Below, piece by piece: positions 9,638 to 18,882 of a stretch of DNA of 34,103 nucleotides. This DNA comes from Pseudomonadota bacterium (GTDB taxonomy: Bacteria > Pseudomonadota > Gammaproteobacteria > Burkholderiales > Burkholderiaceae_F). Location of the stretch: NCBI GenBank assembly GCA_021838715.1, contig JAKCCX010000023.1, forward strand, positions 1 to 34,103, read 5' to 3'. Position 1 is the stretch's first letter; every line of letters starts with the position of its first letter. The notes under the pieces are model-generated. The model saw nothing but the letters and a program-made list of their open reading frames with translations. It made no database searches and was not told where the DNA came from. The translations under genes were made by a program, and so were the position numbers.

Positions 9638-10492
9638 TCAGCGAGCGAGGCTGCGCCGCGCGGCCTCGAGGGTGTTGGCAAGCAGCATGGCGATGGTCAT
9701 CGGCCCCACCCCGCCGGGCACCGGGGTGATCCACGACGCCACCGTGCGCGTCGATTCGAAATCGACATCGCCGCAGAGCTTGCCGTCGGGGAGCCGGTTG
9801 ATGCCGACATCGACGACGACCGCACCCGGCTTGACCATGTCGCCGGTGATCATCTTCGGCCGACCGATCGCCGCGACGAGCACATCCGCGCGCCGGGTGT
9901 GGAACGCCAGGTCGCGCGTGCGCGAATGGCAGACCGTCACCGTGGCATTGGCCGCGAGCAGAAGCTGCGCCATCGGCTTGCCGACGATGTTCGAACGGCC
10001 CACGACGACGGCCTCGGCGCCGTTCAGATCGACGCCGGCATGGGCGAGCAGTTCCATCACCCCCTTCGGCGTGCAGGGAACGAACCGCGGCGCGCCCAGT
10101 GCGAGCGCGCCGACGTTGGCGACGTGGAAGCCATCGACGTCCTTGTCCGCCGACACCGCCGCGAGCACGGCGGCTTCGTCGATCTGGCGCGGCAGCGGCA
10201 ACTGGACCAGGATGCCGTGGATCGCCGGATCGCGGTTCAAGCGTTCCACCTCGGCGATCACCCGCGCCGTGTCGACGTCCGCGGCCAGGCGGCAGTGCTC
10301 CGAATGGATCCCCGCGGCCAGACAGGCGTTCACCTTGTTGCGGACGTAGACCTGCGAGGCCGGGTCCTCGCCGACCAGGATCACCGCCAGGCCCGGCTGG
10401 ACGCCGCGCGCGGTCAACGCCGCCGCCTCGTCGCGGTAGCGTGCCCGCAAGGTTTCCGAAAGCGCCTTGCCGTCCAGGATCGCTGCTGTCAC
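9638..10492 (-). CDS. folD: Methylenetetrahydrofolate dehydrogenase / methenyl-THF cyclohydrolase
   Basis: Bifunctional cytosolic enzyme that interconverts 5,10-methylene-, methenyl- and 10-formyl-THF, supplying formyl groups for purine synthesis. From the GTG it is 284 residues, the usual length. Motifs: YVRNK with the catalytic lysine (about K53), [29 protein letters not shown] (NADP site), VVDVGIN and the C-terminal [16 protein letters not shown]. Two starts compete. The ATG at 10513 overlaps the cysE stop as ATGA and would add MRERDGL. The GTG at 10492 begins [11 protein letters not shown], where family members normally start, and has a purine-rich GAGGGAAAGGGACGG 5 bases upstream. I prefer the GTG on family grounds but coupling at 10513 is possible. 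Confidence 0.95.
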   Translation of the reverse strand: MTAAILDGKALSETLRARYRDEAAALTARGVQPGLAVILVGEDPASQVYVRNKVNACLAAGIHSEHCRLAADVDTARVIAEVERLNRDPAIHGILVQLPLPRQIDEAAVLAAVSADKDVDGFHVANVGALALGAPRFVPCTPKGVMELLAHAGVDLNGAEAVVVGRSNIVGKPMAQLLLAANATVTVCHSRTRDLAFHTRRADVLVAAIGRPKMITGDMVKPGAVVVDVGINRLPDGKLCGDVDFESTRTVASWITPVPGGVGPMTIAMLLANTLEAARRSLAR

Positions 10493-10509
10493 GAGACCGT
10501 CCCTTTCCC

Positions 10510-11454
10510 TCATTCCGGTTTGCCCTGGCGCATCTGCGCCTGGCTCAGATTGCTGCCCGGCCCGACGCTTTGCGTCAACCAGACGTTGCCGCCGACGACC
10601 GAGCCCTGACCGATGGTGATGCGGCCGAGCACCGTCGCCCCCGCATAGATGACCACGTCGTCCTCCACGATCGGATGGCGCGGCACGCCCTTGACGAGAT
10701 TGCCGTCGGCATCGGCGGGAAACCGCTTCGCCCCCAAGGTGACCGCCTGGTACAGCCGCACCCGCTCACCGATGATCGTGGTTTCGCCGATGACCACCCC
10801 CGTGCCGTGGTCGATGAAGAAGCTGCCGCCGATGCGCGCCCCCGGATGGATGTCGATGCCCGTTCGCGAGTGGGCGATCTCGGCGATCAGCCGCGCGATG
10901 AGCTCGCAGCCCAGCGCGTAGAGCGCATGGGCGATGCGGTGGTACAGCACCGCCTGGAACCCCGGGTAGCACAACAGGATCTCGGAGATGCTGGTTGCCG
11001 CCGGATCCCCCTGGTAGGCGGCGTTGAGATCACTGACCAGCAGCGCGCGGATCGCCGGCAGCTGGGTCGAGAAATCGCGCACGATCTCCGCCGCACGGCG
11101 TTCCAGGTTCTCGTCGACCTCGCCGCCCGGCTGCGCATCGCGCACGAAGCGCAGCCCGCGCCGGACCTGCTCGGTCAGGTCGGTGAGCGCGCGGTGCAAC
11201 GCCGCGCCGACGAAATGATCGATGCTGTCGTCGGTCAGGTCCGCATGGGCGTAGTGCGTGGGAAACATCGCCACCGCGAGCTTGTCGACTGCGCCCGCCA
11301 CGGTCTGGACGGATGGCAGTTCGCGGATGGTGCCGCGGGGGCGGACGTTGTGGGTCACCTCGCGCGATGCGCGCAGGGCGGTGGTCAGCGCATGCAGGTC
11401 CCACAACGGCGCAATGCCGCGGCCGCTGCGCTGGGGAACGTCGTCGGCGTTCAT
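10510..11454 (-). CDS. cysE: Serine O-acetyltransferase, EpsC type
   Basis: Transfers acetyl from acetyl-CoA to serine, giving O-acetylserine for cysteine synthesis. The 314-residue protein has an N-terminal helical domain (about 1-190, including [22 protein letters not shown] and the helix [17 protein letters not shown]). A left-handed beta-helix of hexapeptide repeats follows (about 200-290). It contains [29 protein letters not shown], the catalytic His-Asp pair in that segment, KRHP-type [20 protein letters not shown], and [14 protein letters not shown]. The long N-terminal domain fits the EpsC branch rather than the 273-residue E. coli CysE. The C terminus is short and ends in [10 protein letters not shown]. 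The downstream folD frame overlaps its stop by 4 bases at the alternative ATG. Confidence 0.93.
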   Translation of the reverse strand: MNADDVPQRSGRGIAPLWDLHALTTALRASREVTHNVRPRGTIRELPSVQTVAGAVDKLAVAMFPTHYAHADLTDDSIDHFVGAALHRALTDLTEQVRRGLRFVRDAQPGGEVDENLERRAAEIVRDFSTQLPAIRALLVSDLNAAYQGDPAATSISEILLCYPGFQAVLYHRIAHALYALGCELIARLIAEIAHSRTGIDIHPGARIGGSFFIDHGTGVVIGETTIIGERVRLYQAVTLGAKRFPADADGNLVKGVPRHPIVEDDVVIYAGATVLGRITIGQGSVVGGNVWLTQSVGPGSNLSQAQMRQGKPE

Positions 11455-11489
11455 GGGGTTCTGGGCAGGGATGCGAAACGGATCGTTCG

Positions 11490-11495
11490 ATCATA
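11490..11495 (-). promoter_or_regulatory. Possible -10 element upstream of cysE
   Basis: The minus strand reads TATGAT, five of six to consensus, about 35 bases before the cysE ATG and inside the 58-base gap after mnmC. No good -35 is visible. Confidence 0.28.
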
Positions 11496-11512
11496 CCGTG
11501 CCCGAGCCGGCC

Positions 11513-13480
11513 TCATCCCTGCCCGTTCTCCGGGATCCCGCGCCGCCCGCCCCGGCGAACGTGGCGAAGAAGGAAGCGCGCCGGATCGATGGCATCCGCG
11601 AGCGTCCGCTCCACCGGCCACGGCTCACCCTCGATCCGGCTGGCAACCAACTCCGCGCTCAGGCACGCCAGCGTCAGGCCGCGTGATCCCAAACCGCTCA
11701 CCGTCCACAGCCCCGGCCGGCGCGGCAACTCGGCCAGCCGTGCGCCCGCCATCCGGACCGCATCGCCCAGCACCGCCGCCTCGTCGGCCATCGGCCCCGC
11801 CAGCGGCAACCGGTCCGGCGACACGCAACGCTCGCCCGCAAAAACGCCCGCAGGCTCCGCCGGCGGCGGCCCGTCCAGCGCGGCCGCCCAGCGGGCGCGG
11901 TTCTCCCGATGGGCCTCCGCCGCCGAAATCCGCTCCGACTCCTCATAGCTCGCGCCGACCGCGGCGCGCGCCGGACCCGCCGGAATCAGGTAGCCGTCGC
12001 CGCAGATGCCGGCACGCAGACCGGCCAGCGCCGGCGGATCGAACAGACTCACCTGCCCCCGTACCGCCCGCAGCGGCGCAAAGCGCGCCTCCGCGAGGGC
12101 CGAGGCCCCGAGCGCATTGGCGAGCACGAGGACCGGCGCGGCGCAGGACGCCCCGTCCGCCGCCGTCACGTGCCACGCCCCGTCGGCGAACCCGATGCGC
12201 GGAATGTCCCACCCGGTGCGCAGGGCGATGCGCCCGCCCGCGTCGCCGAGGTCGCCCGCGATCATCGCCCGGCACCAGCGGCGCGCCGAGACCACCCCCG
12301 CCGTGCCGAACCAGATGCCGCCGCGCCGGGGCGCGAGGCCGCAGAGCGCCGCGGCCTCCGTCGGCGCCACCCAGCGCGCATAGTCCGAGGGAAGCGCCGC
12401 CCGCGCCAGCAGATCCCGCAGCGTGGATTCGTCCTCGCCATCGAATCCGGCCTGCCCTTGCTGGAAGACGCCGCACGCCGACCAGACCGGATCGCCGCCA
12501 TCCACCGCCAATGCATCGAGCAACGACCGGGCAAGCAGAAAGCCCGCCTGACTGAGTCGCGACGCAAGGTTGTGATCGGCGGACAGCGCAGGGTGCAACA
12601 GGCCCGCCGGCAGGCCTGATGCGCCATCGGCGACGTCCGTCCCCCGTTCGAGCACCTGCACGGTCCAGCCGCGGCGCGCCAGCGCATGGGCCGTCGCGGC
12701 GCCCGCCAGGCCGGCGCCGACGACGATCGCGCTGCGCTCGCCGTCATGGGGCGCCGGCGGCTCGATCCGCCGCCGCTTCCACCCCGGCGCATAGCGCGCC
12801 GCGACCATCTCGCGTTTGCTCGCGAAGCCCGGACGCAGATCGACCACAAAGCCCTCTTGCACCAGCGCGTCGCGCACGGTGCGCGCGCAGGTGTAGGTCG
12901 CCAGCGTCGCATCGGGACGCGCCATCCGCGCCAGCGCCCGGATGATCTGCGGCTGCCACATCGCCGGATTGCGCGCGGGCGCGAAGCCGTCGAGGAAAAA
13001 CGCGTCGGCGCCGACGACCAGATCCGGCAGCAGATCCGCGGCGTTCCCCAACCCCAGCGTCAGGACGACGCGCCCCGCCTCGAACGCGATGCGATGCACC
13101 CCGGCAAGCGGCAGCGGCCAGCGGGCGGCAAGCCGGGCGCGCAGCGCGTGCAGGGAATCCGCCGGCATCCTGGCCAGATCCTGCGCCGCGACCGGATGCC
13201 GCTCCACCGATACGACATGCAGCCGCTGCGGACGGCGCGGGTCCTCGCGCCATGCCTGCCAGGCGGCGAGGAAATTGGTGCCGAGGCCGAAGCCGGTTTC
13301 GACGATGACGAACTGGCGCCGGCCCGCCCAGCGCGCCGGCAGGCCGTTTCCGCCGAGAAACACGTGGCGCGCCTGCGCCGCGGCGCCATCGCGGCTCGCA
13401 TAGACGTCGCCGTAGCGGGCCGAGACGGGATTGCCGCGCTCATCGAATTGCAGAGGTTCGGGGGGAATGCCGATCGTCAT
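11513..13480 (-). CDS. mnmC: Bifunctional tRNA wobble-uridine modification enzyme MnmC (MnmD methyltransferase + FAD oxidoreductase)
   Basis: Completes mnm5s2U at position 34 of certain tRNAs. The FAD domain removes the carboxymethyl group of cmnm5s2U and the methyltransferase domain then methylates nm5s2U. The 655-residue protein has the SAM-dependent domain first: FVIVETGFGLGTNFLAAW (57-74), VVSVERHP, and FFLDGFAPARNPAMW (161-175). The FAD/NAD Rossmann motif is IVVGAGLAGAATAHALA near 252-268, followed by a DAO-type oxidoreductase ending with GLGSRGLTLACLSAE. The start MTIGIPPEPLQFDERGNPVS is the family start; the frame upstream to 13567 is unlike the family. A TATTAT box lies 8 bases before the ATG, so the leader may be very short. 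It is divergent from the metallo-hydrolase across 81 bases. Confidence 0.96.
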   Translation of the reverse strand: MTIGIPPEPLQFDERGNPVSARYGDVYASRDGAAAQARHVFLGGNGLPARWAGRRQFVIVETGFGLGTNFLAAWQAWREDPRRPQRLHVVSVERHPVAAQDLARMPADSLHALRARLAARWPLPLAGVHRIAFEAGRVVLTLGLGNAADLLPDLVVGADAFFLDGFAPARNPAMWQPQIIRALARMARPDATLATYTCARTVRDALVQEGFVVDLRPGFASKREMVAARYAPGWKRRRIEPPAPHDGERSAIVVGAGLAGAATAHALARRGWTVQVLERGTDVADGASGLPAGLLHPALSADHNLASRLSQAGFLLARSLLDALAVDGGDPVWSACGVFQQGQAGFDGEDESTLRDLLARAALPSDYARWVAPTEAAALCGLAPRRGGIWFGTAGVVSARRWCRAMIAGDLGDAGGRIALRTGWDIPRIGFADGAWHVTAADGASCAAPVLVLANALGASALAEARFAPLRAVRGQVSLFDPPALAGLRAGICGDGYLIPAGPARAAVGASYEESERISAAEAHRENRARWAAALDGPPPAEPAGVFAGERCVSPDRLPLAGPMADEAAVLGDAVRMAGARLAELPRRPGLWTVSGLGSRGLTLACLSAELVASRIEGEPWPVERTLADAIDPARFLLRHVRRGGRRGIPENGQG

Positions 13481-13561
13481 CGCGCGATAATAGCCATCGT
13501 CCGCAACCGTCCCCGGCCCCGAATCCGCTCCCGCGCAGCGGCAGCGGGGTGGAACCACGCC

Positions 13562-14200
13562 ATGCACGTCGCCATCGTCCCCGTCACCTCATACGAACAG
13601 AACTGCTCGATCCTGTCCTGCGACGCGACCGGCGACGCCGCGATCGTCGACCCGGGCGGCGACCTCGACCGCATCACGGCGAAAATCGCGGAGCTGGGCG
13701 TGCGCCCGGTCAAGATCCTGCTCACGCACGGCCATCACGACCACTGCGCCGCGGCGCGGCAATTTGCCGGGCAGCTCGGCGTGCCGATCGAAGGCCCGCA
13801 CGAAGCCGACCGATTCTGGCTCGAATTGATGCCGGAACTCACGCGCAGCCGCGGCTTTCCCCCGGCCGACGCCTTCGAGCCCGACCGCTGGCTGCAGGAC
13901 GGCGACACCGTGACCTTCGGGCACCAGACGCTGCAGGTGATCCATTGCCCGGGTCATACGCCGGGGCACGTCGTCTTCTATCACGCCGGCGACCGCATCG
14001 CCTTCGTCGGCGACGTGCTGTTCGCGGGATCCATCGGCCGCACCGATTTCCCGCGCGGCAACCGTGCCGACCTCATCGCGTCGATCCGCGGCAAGCTCTG
14101 GCCGCTCGGCGACGACGTGCGCTTCGTGCCGGGCCACGGCCCGATGTCGACGTTCGGACAGGAACGACGGACCAATCCGTACGTCGGGGATGGGCGGTAG
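13562..14200 (+). CDS. Metallo-beta-lactamase-fold hydrolase, YcbL/glyoxalase II-like
   Basis: A 212-residue soluble binuclear-metal hydrolase. The zinc motif HxHxDH is present as HGHHDH (56-61). Further ligands lie in CPGHTPGHVVFY, in FVGDVLFAGSIGRTDFPRG (bridging Asp) and in FVPGHGPMSTFGQER. The sequence VTSYEQNCSIL at the N terminus and the last-quarter GRTDFPRG are typical of the YcbL branch, which is related to glyoxalase II (hydrolysis of S-lactoylglutathione) but lacks its C-terminal helical substrate-binding domain. The true substrate is unknown. It is the only plus-strand gene between 3.7 and 34 kb and is followed by a convergent cytochrome b561 after 74 bases. Confidence 0.92.
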   Translation: MHVAIVPVTSYEQNCSILSCDATGDAAIVDPGGDLDRITAKIAELGVRPVKILLTHGHHDHCAAARQFAGQLGVPIEGPHEADRFWLELMPELTRSRGFPPADAFEPDRWLQDGDTVTFGHQTLQVIHCPGHTPGHVVFYHAGDRIAFVGDVLFAGSIGRTDFPRGNRADLIASIRGKLWPLGDDVRFVPGHGPMSTFGQERRTNPYVGDGR

Positions 14201-14274
14201 CAGGGACGCGGAGAGACGGAACACGGGCGCGCTGCGGCCACCGGGCCGGAAGCCCCGCACTCCACGGCCACCGG

Positions 14275-14820
14275 CTACATCATCCGCCGCAGGGTGTTGT
14301 CGTGCTGAAACGTGTGATGCAGGATCGCCACCCCCGCGTGCGCCGCCACCAGATACAACATCGCAAGGCCCAGCGTCTCATGCACCTCTTTGAGGTTATG
14401 CGACAGCGCCTTGTTCGTGCCGATCCAGGTCGGCATCGTGTACCCGAAGTATGCGATTTCCTTGCCGGCAGCCTGTACGAAGAGGATTCCGAGCACCGGC
14501 GTTGCCAACATCCCCGCATAGAGCAGGACGTGAACCCATTTCGCCGACTGCGCCGCCAACCACCCGGGAGCGGGAACGATCGGCGGCTGTGGCGATCCCA
14601 CGCGCGCGAGGATGCGCAAGGGCAGCAGCGCCAGCACGGTGAGCCCGGCGAGGATGTGGGCGTGGGTCAGGAAATCCCGGCCTGCGGACCCCTTCCCGAA
14701 CAGCCCCTTCGAATATACGAGCGCCCACGCACCGAAGATGGCGAGCGCCATGATCCAGTGCAACCAGCGCAAGGGCGCGCCGAATCGGGTGGCTCGGGTG
14801 GCGGGTATGGCAGCGTTCAT
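14275..14820 (-). CDS. Cytochrome b561 family di-heme membrane protein
   Basis: 181-residue four-helix inner-membrane protein of the prokaryotic cytochrome b561 (CybB-like) family, expected to bind two b hemes and move electrons from quinol. Helices lie near 17-37, 52-70, 92-113 and 148-169. Candidate heme ligands are H21 (RWLHW), H53/H55 (LTHAHILAG), the HETLG histidine and those in the last helix (AAHAGVAILHH). The N-terminal RFGAPLRWLHWIMAL is characteristic of the family. It stands alone, about 100 bases downstream of metZ on the same strand, and its physiological partner is not shown by context. No good ribosome binding site was seen upstream of the ATG. Confidence 0.9.
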   Translation of the reverse strand: MNAAIPATRATRFGAPLRWLHWIMALAIFGAWALVYSKGLFGKGSAGRDFLTHAHILAGLTVLALLPLRILARVGSPQPPIVPAPGWLAAQSAKWVHVLLYAGMLATPVLGILFVQAAGKEIAYFGYTMPTWIGTNKALSHNLKEVHETLGLAMLYLVAAHAGVAILHHTFQHDNTLRRMM

Positions 14821-14922
14821 GGCCCGGAGGGTACCGCGGATTGCTGCGGGCGTGGACTCGGCGCAGGCAACCCTTGCGATACATCACCATGGATCCGCGC
14901 GGACCGCCGGCGCACGCGGAAT

Positions 14923-16143
14923 TTACGCCGCCAGCGCCCGTTCGAGGTCGCGCCGCAGATCCTCGACCGCTTCGAGGCCGATGCCGATCCGGATCAGTCC
15001 CTCGCCGATGCCGGCGCGCGCCCGCGCCTCCGGCGTGAGACGACCGTGGGTGGTGGTTGCCGGATGGGTGATGGTCGAGCGCGTGTCGCCGAGGTTGCCG
15101 GTGATCGAGAAGATCCGCACCGCATCGATGGCTCTCCACGCCCGCATGCGGTCCGCTTCGGCATTGCCCTCGCTGCGCAGCTCGAAGGCGATCACCGCTC
15201 CGAACCCCCGCTGCTGGCGGCTTGCCAACGCGTGCTGCGGGTGCGATTCGAGTCCGCTGTAGTACACCCGCGCCACCGCCGGCTGCGCTTCCAGCCAGCG
15301 CGCCAGCGTCAGCGCCGCCTCGGACTGGGCGCGCACGCGCAGGGGCATGGTCTCCAGCCCCTTGAGCATGACCCAGGCGTTGAACGGGGAGATGCTCGGG
15401 CCGGTCGTGCGCACGAACGGGTAGACGCTCTTGCGGATGAATTCGCGCGCGCCCAGGACCGCGCCGCCGATCACGCGCCCCTGGCCTTCGATGAACTTCG
15501 TCCCGCTGTGCACGACGACGTCGATGCCGAACTCCAGCGGGCGCTGCTGCGCCGGCGTACAGAACACGTTGTCGACCACCGTGAGGGCCTTCCGGTCGCG
15601 CCCCAGCGCCGCCAGCGCTTCGAGATCGACGATCTCCATGAGCGGATTCGACGGCGTCTCGAAAAACAGCATGCGCGTGCGATCGTTCGCGGCCGCGCGC
15701 CATGCCTGCGGATCGGTGGCCGGCACGAACACCGTCTCGACGCCGAACCGCGCCATCAGATTCGCGAACAGCGTCACCGTTGCGCCGAACACGCTCGCGC
15801 CGCACAGCACGCGATCGCCCGGATTGAGATGCGACAGACACACGGCGAGAATCGCCGCCATGCCGGAACTCGTCGCCACGCAGTCCTCCGCACCCTCCAG
15901 CACCGCCAGCCGCCGCTCGAACATCGCCACGGTCGGATTGGAGAAGCGCGAATAGACGTAGCCTTCCTCGGCGCCCGAGAACATCGCCGCCGCCTGCGCC
16001 GCGCTCTGATACACGAAACTCGACGTCAGGAACAGCGCTTCGCTGTGCTCGCCGAAGTCCGTGCGTTCGGTGCCCGCGCGCACGGCCGCGGTCTCGAACG
16101 CAACGTCCGGATCGAGCGGTAGATTGCGGCTCTGCTTGGCCAT
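14923..16143 (-). CDS. metZ: O-succinylhomoserine sulfhydrylase
   Basis: PLP-dependent Cys/Met-metabolism enzyme of 406 residues that forms homocysteine from O-succinylhomoserine and sulfide in methionine synthesis. Visible features: YSRFSNPTV (64-72, cofactor phosphate contacts from the neighbouring subunit), SSGMAA (92-97), D191 in VVDNVFCTP (pyridine nitrogen contact), and K216 in VVHSGTKFIEGQGR as the Schiff-base lysine. The closing region SITGNLGDTRSTITHPATTTHG is diagnostic of this branch. It begins 5 bases after the purF stop, and purF-metZ adjacency is common in Betaproteobacteria and pseudomonads. O-acetylhomoserine use cannot be excluded from sequence alone. Confidence 0.95.
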   Translation of the reverse strand: MAKQSRNLPLDPDVAFETAAVRAGTERTDFGEHSEALFLTSSFVYQSAAQAAAMFSGAEEGYVYSRFSNPTVAMFERRLAVLEGAEDCVATSSGMAAILAVCLSHLNPGDRVLCGASVFGATVTLFANLMARFGVETVFVPATDPQAWRAAANDRTRMLFFETPSNPLMEIVDLEALAALGRDRKALTVVDNVFCTPAQQRPLEFGIDVVVHSGTKFIEGQGRVIGGAVLGAREFIRKSVYPFVRTTGPSISPFNAWVMLKGLETMPLRVRAQSEAALTLARWLEAQPAVARVYYSGLESHPQHALASRQQRGFGAVIAFELRSEGNAEADRMRAWRAIDAVRIFSITGNLGDTRSTITHPATTTHGRLTPEARARAGIGEGLIRIGIGLEAVEDLRRDLERALAA

Positions 16144-16148
16144 GTCGA

Positions 16149-17678
16149 TCACCCTTCGCCCGGCTCGAACGCCAGATGCTGCTGCGACAGTTGGGGGAGG
16201 CCTGCGCCGTCGGTCGCCGTGATGGTGAGCCTTGCCTGCTCGATCCGGTCCAGGTAGGCCGGGGTGATGTCGCCGGTGATGTACCGGCCGTCGAAACAGG
16301 AGGCCTCGCAGCCGTCGATCGCCGGATTGCCGTCGCGCACCGCGCGCGTGAGGTCCTCGAGGCGCTGGTAAACCAGCGCATCGGCACCGATCGCCATGCG
16401 GATCTCGTCGTCGCTGCGCGACGACGCGATCAACTCGGCGCGCGTGGGCATGTCGATGCCGTAGACATTCGGATAGCGGACCGGGGGCGCCGACGACGCG
16501 AAATACACCTTGGCGGCGCCGGAATCGCGCGCCATCTGCACGATCTCCTGGCTGGTGGTGCCTCGGACGATGGAATCGTCGACGAGCAGCACGCTCTTGC
16601 CCTTGAACTCCATGCCGATCGCATTCAACTTCTGCCGCACCGAACGCTTGCGCACGGACTGCCCGGGCATGATGAAGGTGCGCCCGATATAGCGATTCTT
16701 GATGAATCCTTCGCGGTAATCGATGCCCAGCCGGTTTGCGAGCTGCAGCGCCGCCGGACGGCTGGAGTCGGGAATCGGCATCACCACGTCGATGTCGCCT
16801 TGCCGGATCTCCTCGGCGACCCGCGCCGCCAGCGTCTCGCCCAGGCGCAGCCGCGCGGCATAGACCGAGACGCCGTCGATCACCGAATCCGGCCGGGCCA
16901 GATAGACATACTCGAACAGACAGGGATTGAGGCTCGGCGCCGTCGCGCACTGCCGCGCATGCAAGTGCCCCTCGAGGTCGATGAAGACGGCCTCGCCGGG
17001 CGCGATGTCCCGCACCGGCCGGAATCCCATCCCGTCCAGCGCCACCGACTCCGACGCCACCATGTACTCGGGGCCGCGCTCGCCTTCATGGACGCCGTAG
17101 ATCAGCGGCCGGATGCCGTAGGGGTCGCGGAACGCCAGCATGCCGTACCCGGCGATCAACGCCACCACCGAATACGCGCCCCGCGCCCGCCCGTGCAACG
17201 CCGCCACCGCCCGGAAGATGGTGTCCGGATCGAGGGCGTTGCGATTGCTGGCCATTGCCAGTTCGTGCGCCAGCACGTTGAGCAGCACCTCCGAGTCCGA
17301 ATTGGTGTTGATGTGCCGGCGATCGCGCCGGAACATCTCCTCCTTCAGCTGCACCGCATTGGTGAGATTCCCGTTGTGCGCAAGGCTGATGCCGAACGGC
17401 GCATTGACATAGAAGGGCTGCGCCTCCTCGGTGTCCACCGCCGAGCCTTGGGTGGGATAGCGGACCTGGGCAATTCCCGCGCGCCCGGGCAGCGAGCGCA
17501 TGTTGCGCGTGCGGAAGACGTCGCGCGTGAGCCCCGCCCCCTTGTGCATGTGAAACCGGTCCCCGTTGGCGGTACAGATCCCCGCCGCGTCCTGCCCGCG
17601 ATGCTGCAGCATGAGCAGTGCGTCATACAGCAACTGATTCACGGGCGTGTTGGCCACCACGCCGACGATTCCGCACAT
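16149..17678 (-). CDS. purF: Amidophosphoribosyltransferase
   Basis: First committed step of purine synthesis: PRPP and glutamine give phosphoribosylamine. The 509-residue protein starts MCGIVGV, with Cys2 as the N-terminal nucleophile after removal of Met1. The glutaminase domain shows LQHRGQDAAGI, QVRYPTQG and AHNGNLTN; the phosphoribosyltransferase domain shows PIPDSSRPAALQLA (301-314) and the PRPP loop VLLVDDSIVRGTT (363-375). Length and motifs are complete. The gene follows cvpA by 5 bases, as in E. coli and most proteobacteria. The frame is open far upstream through cvpA in another frame, but the MCGI start is unambiguous. Confidence 0.98.
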   Translation of the reverse strand: MCGIVGVVANTPVNQLLYDALLMLQHRGQDAAGICTANGDRFHMHKGAGLTRDVFRTRNMRSLPGRAGIAQVRYPTQGSAVDTEEAQPFYVNAPFGISLAHNGNLTNAVQLKEEMFRRDRRHINTNSDSEVLLNVLAHELAMASNRNALDPDTIFRAVAALHGRARGAYSVVALIAGYGMLAFRDPYGIRPLIYGVHEGERGPEYMVASESVALDGMGFRPVRDIAPGEAVFIDLEGHLHARQCATAPSLNPCLFEYVYLARPDSVIDGVSVYAARLRLGETLAARVAEEIRQGDIDVVMPIPDSSRPAALQLANRLGIDYREGFIKNRYIGRTFIMPGQSVRKRSVRQKLNAIGMEFKGKSVLLVDDSIVRGTTSQEIVQMARDSGAAKVYFASSAPPVRYPNVYGIDMPTRAELIASSRSDDEIRMAIGADALVYQRLEDLTRAVRDGNPAIDGCEASCFDGRYITGDITPAYLDRIEQARLTITATDGAGLPQLSQQHLAFEPGEG

Positions 17679-17683
17679 ATCGG

Positions 17684-18184
17684 TCAGTTCCTTTTCGAAT
17701 TCACCATTGCCACGCCGCCGCGATGCATCGCGACGTCGTGCGAGATCCATTGCCATACGCGCTCGAGCGCCGGGCCGCTTGCCGACGCGCGCCACGGCCG
17801 GGCGCCGGCAAATCCGGTTTCGACCACGAGCCCGGTGACCAGCAGCGAAAGCAGCGCGCCGCGCAGGGCGCCAAACACCGCGCCCAGCATCCGGTCGGTG
17901 CCCGCCAGATCCGACGCCGCCACCACCGACCGCAACCCCCGTCCCGCCAGCGCGGCGGCAAAGATTCCGATCACGAGGATCGCCGCGCCCGCGAGGGCGA
18001 TGCGCACGACCGGCGGCGCCGACAACGGCACCAGCGAACCCAGGGGACCGGCATACCGATAGACGAGCACGCCGATGATCACCCACGAAATCGTTGCAAT
18101 GAGTTCCCGCGTGATCCCCCGCCACAGTCCCCAAAAGACCGACAGGCCGACCACGACCGCGAACGCAATGTCGACGGTGCTCAT
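17684..18184 (-). CDS. cvpA: CvpA family inner-membrane protein
   Basis: 166-residue membrane protein with four predicted helices, near 5-22, 26-44, 60-84 and 100-121. The opening VDIAFAVVVGLSVFWGLWRG and GALFGALRG-like GAVFGALRGALLSLL are family hallmarks. CvpA was named for colicin V production in E. coli and has been linked to envelope and bile-stress tolerance; its molecular activity is not established. The start overlaps the stop of the SPOR gene by 4 bases (ATGA), and purF follows after 5 bases, the widely conserved cvpA-purF order. Confidence 0.93.
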   Translation of the reverse strand: MSTVDIAFAVVVGLSVFWGLWRGITRELIATISWVIIGVLVYRYAGPLGSLVPLSAPPVVRIALAGAAILVIGIFAAALAGRGLRSVVAASDLAGTDRMLGAVFGALRGALLSLLVTGLVVETGFAGARPWRASASGPALERVWQWISHDVAMHRGGVAMVNSKRN

Positions 18185-18882
18185 CCCGCGTAGACGAGAT
18201 TGGCGTGAATGCCCAGCTTCCGCAACTGCGCCCGCACATGCCGCGCCCGCTTGTGGGAAGCGTACGGGCCCATCCGCACACGGTAGCGCACGCCGACCGA
18301 GGTGTTCGCACGTTCATAGAACGCATGGAAACCGGCAGCCCGCAGGCGACCCACCATTTCGTGCGCCGCATGCTGGGTAACCACGGCGGCGGCCTGGACA
18401 TAGAGCGGCCGCGTCTGCGCATGAGTGGAATGATGCTTGGCAACCGCCGCCGGAGATCCGGCATCGGACTTCGTTGCGGCGGCGGCCTTCGCCGGGGCAA
18501 CGGCCGCCTTCGCACCCGCGGAGGCCGGCGCAGCGGCCTGCACGGCTGCGGCCTGCGCTCCCGATTCCTGCGTTCCCGATTCCTGCGCTCCGGAAACCGG
18601 CGGCACGGCGGCGGGCGCAGGGCGCACGACGCCGGTGACGGCCCCGGAGGCCGCAGGCGACAGGTGCGAGACGAACGGGGTATTTTCGCCGGGGATGGCG
18701 ATCGGAATGGTGTCGGGTACGGTCTTGGGAGGATGCTGCAGCAGCATCGGCACGAATACGACCGCGCCCAGCAGCAAGGCCGCGGCGCCGATCAGACGGC
18801 GTCGCAAGCGGATGCGCAGGAGCCGCGCGGCTGCGTCCCCCGCCTCCCGCTGTGCATCGACCCGGTCGGCAGCCAATTTCAT
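18181..18882 (-). CDS. SPOR-domain protein, DedD-like
   Basis: 233-residue bitopic envelope protein. A basic cytoplasmic N terminus (RIRLRRR) precedes one membrane helix (about LIGAAALLLGAVVFVPMLL). A long Ala/Pro-rich periplasmic linker follows, and then a C-terminal SPOR domain (about the last 75 residues, PLYVQAAAVVTQHAA...RVRMGPYASHKRARHVRAQL). SPOR domains bind denuded septal peptidoglycan glycan strands, so a cell-division role like DedD is inferred. The linker carries a short repeat, ESGTQESGAQ, encoded by a 15-base tandem duplication near 18556-18590. I choose the ATG at 18882 because it overlaps the folC stop as ATGA; an upstream in-frame ATG at 18903 would add MGGARVA. The folC-dedD-cvpA-purF order is conserved in proteobacteria. 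Confidence 0.9.
   Translation of the reverse strand: MKLAADRVDAQREAGDAAARLLRIRLRRRLIGAAALLLGAVVFVPMLLQHPPKTVPDTIPIAIPGENTPFVSHLSPAASGAVTGVVRPAPAAVPPVSGAQESGTQESGAQAAAVQAAAPASAGAKAAVAPAKAAAATKSDAGSPAAVAKHHSTHAQTRPLYVQAAAVVTQHAAHEMVGRLRAAGFHAFYERANTSVGVRYRVRMGPYASHKRARHVRAQLRKLGIHANLVYAG

Noticed and set aside
13549-16122. Long plus-strand frame across the hydrolase, b561 and metZ
   Set aside because: It runs out of frame through three well-supported genes on both strands and its product is Arg/His-rich shadow sequence.
18556-18590. 15-base tandem duplication in the SPOR-protein linker
   Set aside because: It keeps the frame and only lengthens a low-complexity linker, so it is ordinary linker variation rather than a separate element.
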